A stretch of 64,000 bases of DNA, taken from M3007 sp964539805. GTDB taxonomy: Bacteria; Bacteroidota; Bacteroidia; Chitinophagales; Saprospiraceae. The notes below the pieces were generated by a model, which was not told the DNA's origin, made no database searches, and saw only the letters and a program-made list of their open reading frames with translations. A program made the translations under genes and the position numbers. Position 1 is the first letter of the stretch; every line of letters starts with the position of its first letter. Shown piece after piece: positions 28,038 to 36,500 of the stretch. The stretch is from NCBI GenBank assembly GCA_964539805.1, contig CAZIKN010000011.1:1-64000 (forward strand), given 5' to 3'.

Positions 28038-28159
28038 TGGTTTCGGTCATTTTCGGTCTGGCAAAATTAAGAAACGGCCGATGACTTTTTGCTGTGCGAA
28101 GGATTAAACTTAGATAAATTCCGAGAGAAAATCTTGTGTCATCAGCCGTTTCAAGCCAT

Positions 28160-28288
28160 TTAGACTTTGCCGTGTACGACGTTGGCCAAGAGCTGCACGA
28201 TGCCGGCCTCGCGCACTTGCAAGGTAATCGTCAGGCTGCGCTCATAGAAGAGCAGGTGCGGATAACCGATGGTAAGGTTAAATATTAT
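28160..28288 (-). pseudogene. Coding-like remnant behind the immunity gene
   Basis: A minus-strand frame reads LTIGYPHLLFYERSLTITLQ followed by VREAGIVQLLANVVHGKV and a stop at 28160-28162. There is no start codon; a stop lies just upstream, inside the end of the immunity gene. It has normal GC content, unlike the AT-rich immunity gene next to it. It may be the tail of a gene cut off when the toxin/immunity cassette arrived. Identity unknown. Confidence 0.3.
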
Positions 28289-28701
28289 TCAAATACATCT
28301 TCGTATGTAATTGATAATATGGGGGTTGAAAAAATTGGAAGCAATTGGGGTATTAATATTGAAAAATCAGTTAGTGATAAACCTTGTATTGATTTTCTAT
28401 TCATTGAAAATGAAAAAACAATAATGTGATTAGAAATATCAAAACAAAAATTACCTCCTGCTTCAATAACATTGTTTATCATTGTAATCCCACAAATACG
28501 ATTATTAATAATTCTTTCATTTATCATTTTAAAAACGACATCTTTAATTGCATGGTCAGCTCTTTCCCAGTCAAAATCATCATTTACCATGAATGAAATG
28601 TTGCCAAAATCATCCAACGACCAATTGTATGATAAGAGAGATTCAATCAAAATCATTGGATCGAATCTACTATGATATTTTATTGTTATAAATGCTTGCA
28701 T
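28285..28701 (-). CDS. Candidate immunity protein for the nuclease cargo
   Basis: 138 aa, cytoplasmic, no signal peptide, acidic. It starts 6 nt after the stop of the nuclease-ended cargo gene on the same strand and is strongly AT-rich compared with the structural eCIS genes. Small AT-rich genes directly 3' of polymorphic toxins are usually immunity proteins; this one matches no family I can name (features: SYNWSLDDFGNISFMVND, FSTPILSITYEDVFE). The role is inferred from position alone. Confidence 0.6.
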   Translation of the reverse strand: MQAFITIKYHSRFDPMILIESLLSYNWSLDDFGNISFMVNDDFDWERADHAIKDVVFKMINERIINNRICGITMINNVIEAGGNFCFDISNHIIVFSFSMNRKSIQGLSLTDFSILIPQLLPIFSTPILSITYEDVFE

Positions 28702-28707
28702 ACTACA

Positions 28708-30966
28708 TTAATTTAAAGTTTCATGCCATTTAATCAATTTTTTATCCAAGAATTTTTTTACATTTTCTGGGATGGGTGTGTTAGAAAACAGTTCATATTC
28801 CTTTCCGTTCGCTTTTGCTATTGACAATCTGCTACCCATATCTGATTTAAACTTTTCAAGCCCTTTGACATCTTTAACCACGTCTCTCCAATAATTGCCA
28901 GATTTTGCCTCAAACCAAATATTGCCGCCATTGTAGGTACCATCAAACTCACGCCCCATTTTTGTAAAACTTCCTGTAGCATTTGACAAATTTTTGTGCA
29001 GAAATTCTTCGTATGCTTGACCTATCAAGCCCTTTGCTCCTTTTAAATCAGAAATCTTGTTCTCTATTTGGGCAACTATCTTTCCCGTTTCGGATCCTTT
29101 CTCTCCCACCCCAAACACCTTCCCCAAAAACTCCCACACTTGCTTCAACATAGCCTTGATCTCGGTATATACCTCTCTGGCCAGTAACTTTGCGCCTTCA
29201 ATAAATTCCCCAAGCCCCCTCCACACAGCTTTTCCTACTTCCATGATTTTGGTGACAACCATACTCCCCTTTACTGCGGTAGCAAATGCTTTGAAGGATT
29301 GTAGTGCGCCTTTGATAATGTTTCCAATACTGCCACTAAAAACCAGCAACAAAATATCTGGCAGCAAATATCCTTGTAATTTCCCAATACTTTCACCAAT
29401 TGCCTCCTTTGTTTTTCCTGCAAATTCAGCAATTTTAGATGCCAAACCGCCTCCCATATTTTCGGCCATTTCATAGGCCTTGGTTTTCATTGCATTGGAA
29501 AGTTCTTGTATGGTTTCACCAGGCTTCGTGATCAAGTCTTTGATAAACTGGAAGACTTTTGCCTTATTTTGGACAAACCACTCTTGAGCCTTCAATGCCG
29601 CATCTTGAGATGCTTTGATACCAGAAGGCAGATCCATTAGTTTTTCAATAAAAAACTTATTGATGGTATATGGTGATTTAATCAATTCCCATATAGCACT
29701 AAAAAGGTCAACAATCCAATCCCAAATACCCTGCGGCACCCCTTTTATCTGCCCCCACATATATTGCCATGACAATGGTGCCAATAATATATTATAGAAT
29801 CTGCGCTTAATTTCGGCTTCAGGTATGGTCTTCAGATGCCTGAAGAACCCAAGCATGCCATGTTGGCCAATTCGATATATAAATTCCGCAGGCAGGTCAG
29901 GTAAAGGCGAAAATGGCAGGCTATCCACCTTATCCAAAACAACGATTGCCGTTGGTACGGGTTCTTTTGTTTCCTTTTCCAAAGTTGCAATCTTTTGATC
30001 CAGCATTTCATGGATCGGCCCCGGCTCGACTTCAACAAGATTAGAGCCTTGCTGCGTCGCATCAGCGTTTGAGTTTTCTTTTTTTTGCTGAGCGGCAAGA
30101 ATGTCCGAAGCGATTTTCGCGGCGACATCTTTATTTGTTTGTTCGTCCAAAAAGCCTGTTTGCTTTTTCAGGTCGTTTGGATATAACACCGCTTGAGTAT
30201 TGGCAATAAGTCTGACCAATGCCTCACTCAGCAATTTATCGCTGTAAGCCTTAATCTTGATGACTTGATTATAGTTTTCTATATCACCAGAAATGGTTTT
30301 TAATGCCTCAAAATCTACATCCTTTTTCTTCTCATGCGCGTTAAGATTCATCGCAGCTGTATTGGAGGAATAACCGAGAATATATTGCCCCAGACTGGTT
30401 CCGAATCGCTTTTTCCACCAAAATTTTGCTCCTACATCTTTAGGTAGAATTTTTGAAGCCGTATTAAATGCCCCCCTTTCACCTCTGAAGCCAACTGCTT
30501 CAATGATTGGCTCACCTTTTTCATTAAAGGTTATAGATGGTTCTTTATAGTCTGGGACTGTAGCACCAGGATGCCATCCTCTTTCGATACTTATTCTTAT
30601 CCATTCTTTCAGTTTATCCGCCTTTAATCCTTTGTTTACCTCCTTAAATGCTGCAACCACCTCTGGTGACTCTCCGTCAATTTTAAGAAAATCGTCCTTA
30701 ATAGATTCTGGCGTTCCGCTATTTTGCGCGGCATTACCTAAATTTTCTGTTGGGTCTATTGGATTAGTTTGCTGTTTTGGAGCTTCCGTTGCATTTGGAA
30801 CCAATTCCTGCTTGTCTTCTCTCCTGTTCGCTTCTGTATCTTGTTCTTTTGCTGGTTCGTTAGTCTTTAATTTTGGTTGGAAAAAAGCCCCCTTCCCGAA
30901 GAATGAACTCGTCGGGTTGTTTGATTTATTTGCCTGATTTTCAGTTTTGTTTACTTGCAAAGGCAT
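28708..30966 (-). CDS. eCIS cargo with C-terminal PD-(D/E)XK nuclease toxin domain
   Basis: 752 aa. The N-terminus is a disordered polar stretch ending SFFGKGAFFQPKL (21-33); PKL after an aromatic pair is common at the start of eCIS-associated cargo. The middle (residues ~50-620) is helical, with amphipathic patches such as GIWDWIVDLFSAIWELIKSP and one hydrophobic segment (LPDILLLVFSGSIGNIIKGA). The last ~110 residues form a restriction-endonuclease-like fold: REFDGTYNGGNIWFEAKSGN gives D675, E686 and K688 (D-x10-E-x-K). This is the Tox-REase type found at the ends of polymorphic toxins. A candidate immunity gene follows by 6 nt. Confidence 0.78.
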   Translation of the reverse strand: MPLQVNKTENQANKSNNPTSSFFGKGAFFQPKLKTNEPAKEQDTEANRREDKQELVPNATEAPKQQTNPIDPTENLGNAAQNSGTPESIKDDFLKIDGESPEVVAAFKEVNKGLKADKLKEWIRISIERGWHPGATVPDYKEPSITFNEKGEPIIEAVGFRGERGAFNTASKILPKDVGAKFWWKKRFGTSLGQYILGYSSNTAAMNLNAHEKKKDVDFEALKTISGDIENYNQVIKIKAYSDKLLSEALVRLIANTQAVLYPNDLKKQTGFLDEQTNKDVAAKIASDILAAQQKKENSNADATQQGSNLVEVEPGPIHEMLDQKIATLEKETKEPVPTAIVVLDKVDSLPFSPLPDLPAEFIYRIGQHGMLGFFRHLKTIPEAEIKRRFYNILLAPLSWQYMWGQIKGVPQGIWDWIVDLFSAIWELIKSPYTINKFFIEKLMDLPSGIKASQDAALKAQEWFVQNKAKVFQFIKDLITKPGETIQELSNAMKTKAYEMAENMGGGLASKIAEFAGKTKEAIGESIGKLQGYLLPDILLLVFSGSIGNIIKGALQSFKAFATAVKGSMVVTKIMEVGKAVWRGLGEFIEGAKLLAREVYTEIKAMLKQVWEFLGKVFGVGEKGSETGKIVAQIENKISDLKGAKGLIGQAYEEFLHKNLSNATGSFTKMGREFDGTYNGGNIWFEAKSGNYWRDVVKDVKGLEKFKSDMGSRLSIAKANGKEYELFSNTPIPENVKKFLDKKLIKWHETLN

Positions 30967-30992
30967 AGTTCAAATCACATTGTTGCTCATTG

Positions 30993-32075
30993 TTATTTTG
31001 ATATTTTTTTATATTCATCCTTGGTTGGTGACCCAACTTGATCTGTATGTTGCTCTGAATAATTGCCTATTTTATTCAAAATAGATATTGCATTTAACAA
31101 ATCCGACTTGGTCATTCCAATCTTGAACAAGGGCAAGGGATTTGCTTTTAAAAACTGGATATAATCCTTACCGTGGCTACCTTCATGAAATCTTAAGGTT
31201 GTTGCACCTCTTTTTTTGTCTTGCTCAGTTGTTCCTCTGCCATATCCTGAATTGGAATCAGGGTTGGAGTCTTTATTGTAAAAGGTCTGAACAGTAAGTG
31301 TCATTTTTCCCACTATGTTGCTCGGCAACTTGGTTACAATGTTGTTTCTATCAAAACTATATGATATTTTTATTCCTGAAAGCGGGGAGGTTATTGTTGT
31401 TTTCGCACCAGTACCAGGGGTGTCAGTCTTTGCGTCAGGCTTTATTTCAATAAAAAATGTACCCAAGTCCATGATAATACCTTTTACATCATTGGTAACA
31501 GCATCTCTTTGCAGTTTTCCTCCTTCTAACAATGGGGTAGATATGACCTGCCCTGATTCCAGAAATTCTTGTAATTTTCCAGTTTGTACCTTCGTCTTAT
31601 CGCCATGTGCTATCGCATCCTTTCTCGCAGTTTCCATGTCCGGTTTTTTCAATCCTCTAAGTTTATCATTCATTCGTTCATTTTTCAAAGTGTCATCATC
31701 CATTGTTTTAGAAGACATTTTGAAATCATGTGCTTTATCTACTGCTGCTCCGAGCATTTCCATTCTTTTCTTTTCATCTTGTTCTTTGTAATAAGACTCT
31801 CCAATTTTTAACATCAAATTGGTCTCAACATCCAATCCCTGTATGTTGTCATAGCCCATACCCGAAAAGGGCATTTTCTCTAAGGGGTAAAAAGCATGAA
31901 AATCCTTATTTACCAACTCATGTCCTTTAGTTCCAATGCTATCCCACCAATTCCCAGGATTAACTTTAGGAGCAGCCTGGGCAGTTGCCGCTGGTGCAGG
32001 CCCAAAAAATGCCCCTGCTGCTTGCTGCTGCAAAGCCCCGGGGGCACTTGTTCTTGGAAACATATCTGACATCAT
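30993..32075 (-). CDS. Second eCIS-linked cargo candidate with HExxH zinc-protease-like motif
   Basis: 360 aa from the ATG-ATG at 32075. The N-terminus is disordered and Ala/Pro-rich with AGAFFGPAPAA (FFG at 23-25) and a PKV at 36-38, parallel to the FFG...PKL of the next gene. The C-terminal third holds RFHEGSHGKDYIQFL (H297, E298, H301), an HExxH metalloprotease motif, with H343 (EQHTD) as a possible third ligand. The setting resembles DUF922-type or DUF4157-type zinc-protease-like domains, but the family is not certain. It lies between the tape-measure gene and the nuclease cargo. Confidence 0.6.
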   Translation of the reverse strand: MMSDMFPRTSAPGALQQQAAGAFFGPAPAATAQAAPKVNPGNWWDSIGTKGHELVNKDFHAFYPLEKMPFSGMGYDNIQGLDVETNLMLKIGESYYKEQDEKKRMEMLGAAVDKAHDFKMSSKTMDDDTLKNERMNDKLRGLKKPDMETARKDAIAHGDKTKVQTGKLQEFLESGQVISTPLLEGGKLQRDAVTNDVKGIIMDLGTFFIEIKPDAKTDTPGTGAKTTITSPLSGIKISYSFDRNNIVTKLPSNIVGKMTLTVQTFYNKDSNPDSNSGYGRGTTEQDKKRGATTLRFHEGSHGKDYIQFLKANPLPLFKIGMTKSDLLNAISILNKIGNYSEQHTDQVGSPTKDEYKKISK

Positions 32076-32104
32076 ATATTAATTAATATTTTTATTGAAC
32101 CTAC

Positions 32105-33463
32105 TCACCACTCCACCACCACCATCTCCTCCATCCATCCCAACTTCACCACTGAATAACTCCAGGGCAGTCGCTCCAGCAGCATATCCTGGCCCAATCG
32201 TTCCACGCGGAGCAGCCAGGCGCGGCGGGTCTCCTGCCAGTAGAGCAGGCCCGGGCGTTGCAAAAAGGCATCGCGCAGGCCATCGGGACCAGTGTTTTTT
32301 AGGGCTGGCCAGTTGCGGATAAGGGCTTCTAAAAGTTCTTTTGCTTCCTCCAGCATAGTAGGCGGAAGACCCTCCGATGGTGGCAGTGGCGCATCAGTAG
32401 GGTGGCCACAAAGTATTTTGGGCAGAAGCAGGGCGGGTTCCTCTGCTCCATCAGTACCCGTGGCAAAAAAATGCAACATATAGATGGCTTGTGTCCGGGT
32501 TTCGTCTGAAACAAAGCCGTCTTTCTCTGCCAAACCCAAGTTGCTCAGGAATGCAGGCAGATAAGGGGCCAGGAGCACCAAACCCGCGTTTTCGCAGGGT
32601 ATGCCCTCCGGCTGCGGTTTTGCAACGGATGTTTTTTGTGGGAGCGGCGGCGGCAGTTTTGGCTGAGTTGCCACAGGCTTACTGTCGCTTTTTCCTTGTA
32701 GAGCCATTGGCTTGGGGCCTGCCTGCGATGCTAACGGGGTATCCGTTTGTGCAAAAAAGGCAGCGACCCAGGGAGCCGAAATCGGCATATTTTTGCGCAA
32801 ATTATCTCTTTTTTCGAGTAAATACGCAAATATTTGCGCCTTTTCCGTAATGGTGAAGGACCGCCCGATCTGGCTCTGGCAGATTTGTATGAGCTGCGCC
32901 ACCCAATCGGCAGACTGCTGTATGGCTGCACCGAGCACATCTTGCACAAAAGCGGGAGGGAACTGCCAGACCAATCGTTTGAGCACTTTTTCCTTTGCTA
33001 ATACCTCAAGCATCCGCGTTTGAAAAAACGCCTTTTCGGGCAGGGCATTTTCTTGTATTTGTTCTGCCAATACACTCAATGTCAGGTGCCTGGCCTGCCA
33101 GGGCAGGATGCCGTTTTCCAAAAAATAAAACAGCATATCGGCAAGTTCATCGGCTTCGACGCGTATTTCGATATTGCTATCCGGAATGCTTGCAAAGGCG
33201 GCCTCTGCTACCTGTTCCGCTATTTTAGCCACACATTTTTCCACAAAATCGCGCTCCCAACCCGCTTCTCCTATGCTGCCCAAATCCAATTCCAATCGCT
33301 CAATGTGCACTACCCTACCCGCTGGCGCTATGCGACTGAATACTTCATCCAAACGCGGCAACACCTGCTCCTGAAACACGAGCGCGGCCCGCTGCTGCAT
33401 GGCGTAGGCACCCTGCTCGCGCGGGAGCTCAAGTTCGAGGATTTGACGGTGGATGCGATGCAT
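32105..33463 (-). CDS. Contractile injection system tape-measure protein (CIS_TMP, Afp14-like)
   Basis: 452 aa. The opening MHRIHRQILELELPREQGAY and HIERLELDLGSIGEAGWERD are diagnostic of the CIS_TMP family (the LDLG motif). It continues as a series of helical segments with Trp-rich blocks (LVWQFPPAFVQDVLG, ALIRNWPALKNTGPDGLRDAFLQRPG) and ends GMEE-like in WMEEMVVVEW. Tape-measure proteins set tube length and sit in the tube lumen. It is located between the fibre candidate and the cargo genes. Confidence 0.92.
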   Translation of the reverse strand: MHRIHRQILELELPREQGAYAMQQRAALVFQEQVLPRLDEVFSRIAPAGRVVHIERLELDLGSIGEAGWERDFVEKCVAKIAEQVAEAAFASIPDSNIEIRVEADELADMLFYFLENGILPWQARHLTLSVLAEQIQENALPEKAFFQTRMLEVLAKEKVLKRLVWQFPPAFVQDVLGAAIQQSADWVAQLIQICQSQIGRSFTITEKAQIFAYLLEKRDNLRKNMPISAPWVAAFFAQTDTPLASQAGPKPMALQGKSDSKPVATQPKLPPPLPQKTSVAKPQPEGIPCENAGLVLLAPYLPAFLSNLGLAEKDGFVSDETRTQAIYMLHFFATGTDGAEEPALLLPKILCGHPTDAPLPPSEGLPPTMLEEAKELLEALIRNWPALKNTGPDGLRDAFLQRPGLLYWQETRRAWLLRVERLGQDMLLERLPWSYSVVKLGWMEEMVVVEW

Positions 33464-33472
33464 TTTTTATAG

Positions 33473-33515
33473 TGATGAGAGATGAATGATGAGTTATGAG
33501 TGATGAATGATGAGG
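33473..33515. repeat. Heptamer spacer GATGAAT/GATGAG
   Basis: Short degenerate array (tgatgagagatgaatgatga...) between the fibre candidate and the tape-measure gene; same unit as at 27898-28037. Confidence 0.7.
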
Positions 33516-33520
33516 GGCGC

Positions 33521-36500
33521 TTATTTTTTGGGTTTTGAGGGTTTGCGTGGGGTTGATGGGCGGTTTACAATAAATTCTATGGGTATAAATGTTGTTTCTG
33601 CCCTGCAAGCCGTGTTTTTCATGTCACGTACTATGATGCGATGCTCCAATTCGCTGATTGGAACTTCTATTTGAAATGTTGAGGTCGGACCCGACTTATT
33701 GTATGCAAAAACACGTTGAATATCAACATTAACACCTGTGTAAGAAAAAGAAAATTCGCTGCTTTCCGGGTTCTCAGTATTGACAACAAGTTCCATCATC
33801 ACACCATTGTTTGTTCTGTTCAATCTTTTGACCTGAACCGTCATTGCACAAGGGCATTTGGGTACGGTTACTGATACCCGGCCTCTACAATCACTATTCA
33901 AAGCGTCTATAATTTCAATATTTTGAGCATCGGCATTACCAGTCAATTCAATGGTCAGTTCCGTTTTTGCCCCACTTCCATAAGCATAAGAATCTGGTGT
34001 ACCGAATGGGTATGGTTTGCCATCTACTTCTATATTAAAGCCTGAACTTGAGCCTGTTCCAGCTTTTTGAATGGTCAATTTGACGTTTCGTTTTCCTGCC
34101 ACACAATTACCCTGCGCCACAACCGCTGTTACGTTTATCGTGCAACAGACTGCAATAAGCTCTTCCCACTCCGCATTACAGCAAGGGTTTTCTTTATCCA
34201 ATACTTTGATTTTGTGCTGTTTACCATCAGCGGGGAATGAAATAGCATCCAAAGCAAATTTTACATTTTGTTTTTTGTTTGAAATGTCTATTGCCGCTTT
34301 CTCAACCCCATCCACAAAGAGGGATAGATTATTACTGGTTGGGTTTGCAAATTTTATAGAAGGTCTAACTACCCGTTGTCCATTTGTACAATCTTTAGCT
34401 ACATCAACATCAAGTTCTATTCTACATTCTGCAGGCTTTTCTGGGCAACAGCGATAAGGCAGTGCAAAATCGGCCACCACTGTATAGGGCGTTTTGCCGT
34501 CAAATATCATCCCTTCTATGGGCAATCGCTCTGTCACGATGATAAACGTTCCGCCCTTTGGTACCCCGGCCAAGTGCTCGGCCCCCATCAAATCCTGCCG
34601 GAAAGAGTGAAAAAACTCCTGCGGTGTCACATTGGGCAAGGGATATTTTTGGCTTAAAAAACGGCATTGATTGCAGGACAAATCCACCTCAACTACTTCA
34701 AAATCAAGATTATATCGCTTAACCATGTACTGGAGTATCTCCCCTGGCGTACCTTTTATTTTTTCGTTTAGGGCAATTTCCCATTTGCCTGTGGCTCCTT
34801 CTACGCGGTAAAAATCATGGGCATCCAAACTATAAAACAAGGGGCGCACTACTTCGGGCCGATTGCTGTAGGAGTCATCGGCATCCGAGGCATGGTAGGA
34901 CAAATGATAGTCTGTCTGGCGCATCTTGGCGCGGCGATACTCCCAATAAAAATGGAGCGATTCCATATTGGGCGCCAATGGATAATAGAAAGGCAGTGAT
35001 TGGCGGCTGAGCGCGTGTATGTAGCCTTTGCCGGGCGTGATGCGCAAGCGACTAAAATCGGGTTTCCAGGCAGCATCGTCGTGCTTGCACCAGCAGGGCA
35101 TTCCCGCATCGTCCTGATAATCAGGCAAATAAAAGCCTTCTATCATTTCAAACTGACGGCGGTAGTACAAGCGGCAGGTTTCGAGCCGAATGGCATTGCC
35201 GTTGTAAATGGGCGGCTGATGGAAGGCATCGCGCAGGGGCGCGCTGAGGCCGTCATGGTTGGGCCGCACGGCCGGGCCGAGCATCAGGTAGGGTCTTTGT
35301 TCCAGCAACAGATCGGGGCGGCAGAGGCAAAATTCGGCCATCAGGATTTGCAGTTCCGAGCGCAATTCGTGATAGCCTGCTAAGAGGTCGCGCGCCCAAT
35401 CGTAAAAATACTGGACGTAATATTTTCGTCTTTTTTCAGGTAGCGCGTTTTGATTGTGCGACAAAAAAGCACCCCATTTTTCAAACAAAAGGGCGCGTTT
35501 TTCTTCAAAAACAGCCACATCCAACTGCGGGAACAGGAGTTCATGGTACTGGTCCATCACGACCTTGGTCCATTTGTCCACCCGCGAAAAGGCATCTTTG
35601 ATGATCGGAAGCCAAGTCTCGTACATATCATCCAGCTTGCATATTGGCGGGAAATTCGGATCGTCCAATTCTTCAGGGTCGCACTCGTCCGGCGGGCGGA
35701 AGCCGAAGCGGAAAAGCGGGATTTCGGGCAGCAGCATCACCGGGTTAAATGCCTTGTAGAGATCGTCCTCCGTGGGAATGGCATCCAAGGGACTGAAAGA
35801 CTCACTGAACTGCATATCCGGGTCAAAGCCCTCATCGCCCATAAGCTTTTGCACCGCAGCGGTTTTGCCTTGCAAGGCGATCAGGTCTTCTATTTTGAGC
35901 AGCAGATAGTGGTTGCTGTCATCACCAGGCAACAGCAGTATGGCTTTATCGGCAATAAAAGGAGTCTCGGATTCCTTGCCTGTTTGCGGGGTCAGTGGCT
36001 CTATATTGTCTGGTACGGCCTCTCCGGGTTCTATACCCAGCGTTTCCCAGACCAATAATTCCCAAACATCATAATTTTTAAATACTGGATCATTGGCAGC
36101 AGTCACAAATTTGCGGTAATGTGTAAAATACAAAGACTCACAAGCGTGCGCGAGTATACCACGTGGTGTAATGCCACTGCCTTTTGATAAATGGATGGAA
36201 CAAGTATCGTCACTCAAAATATCAAGGCCGTTTACAATGCCCCAGCCTGTGAGGCAGCGCCTTGCCAATCGCAGGCCAATCGCTGATACTTCGCTATTTT
36301 TGATCTGTTTTTTTATGTCAGCTATTTCGTTTTCAATAGTTTGGATTTTTTCTTTACCCTCATTGCAGCATTTTACCAAATCGTCAATCTGTACCTCTAT
36401 CTCGGTTTTCCATTGAACAATAATTGTTTCTACTTCTTTAACGATATCTTCTGCCTTGGGTATCGGCGGCAAATTGTCCACTTTATGTTGCAGCGCGGTC

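Noticed and set aside
28136..28429. 97-aa plus-strand frame between AAA+ and immunity genes
   Set aside because: Overlaps the immunity gene on the other strand and has a mixed composition that changes halfway, as expected of chance reading.
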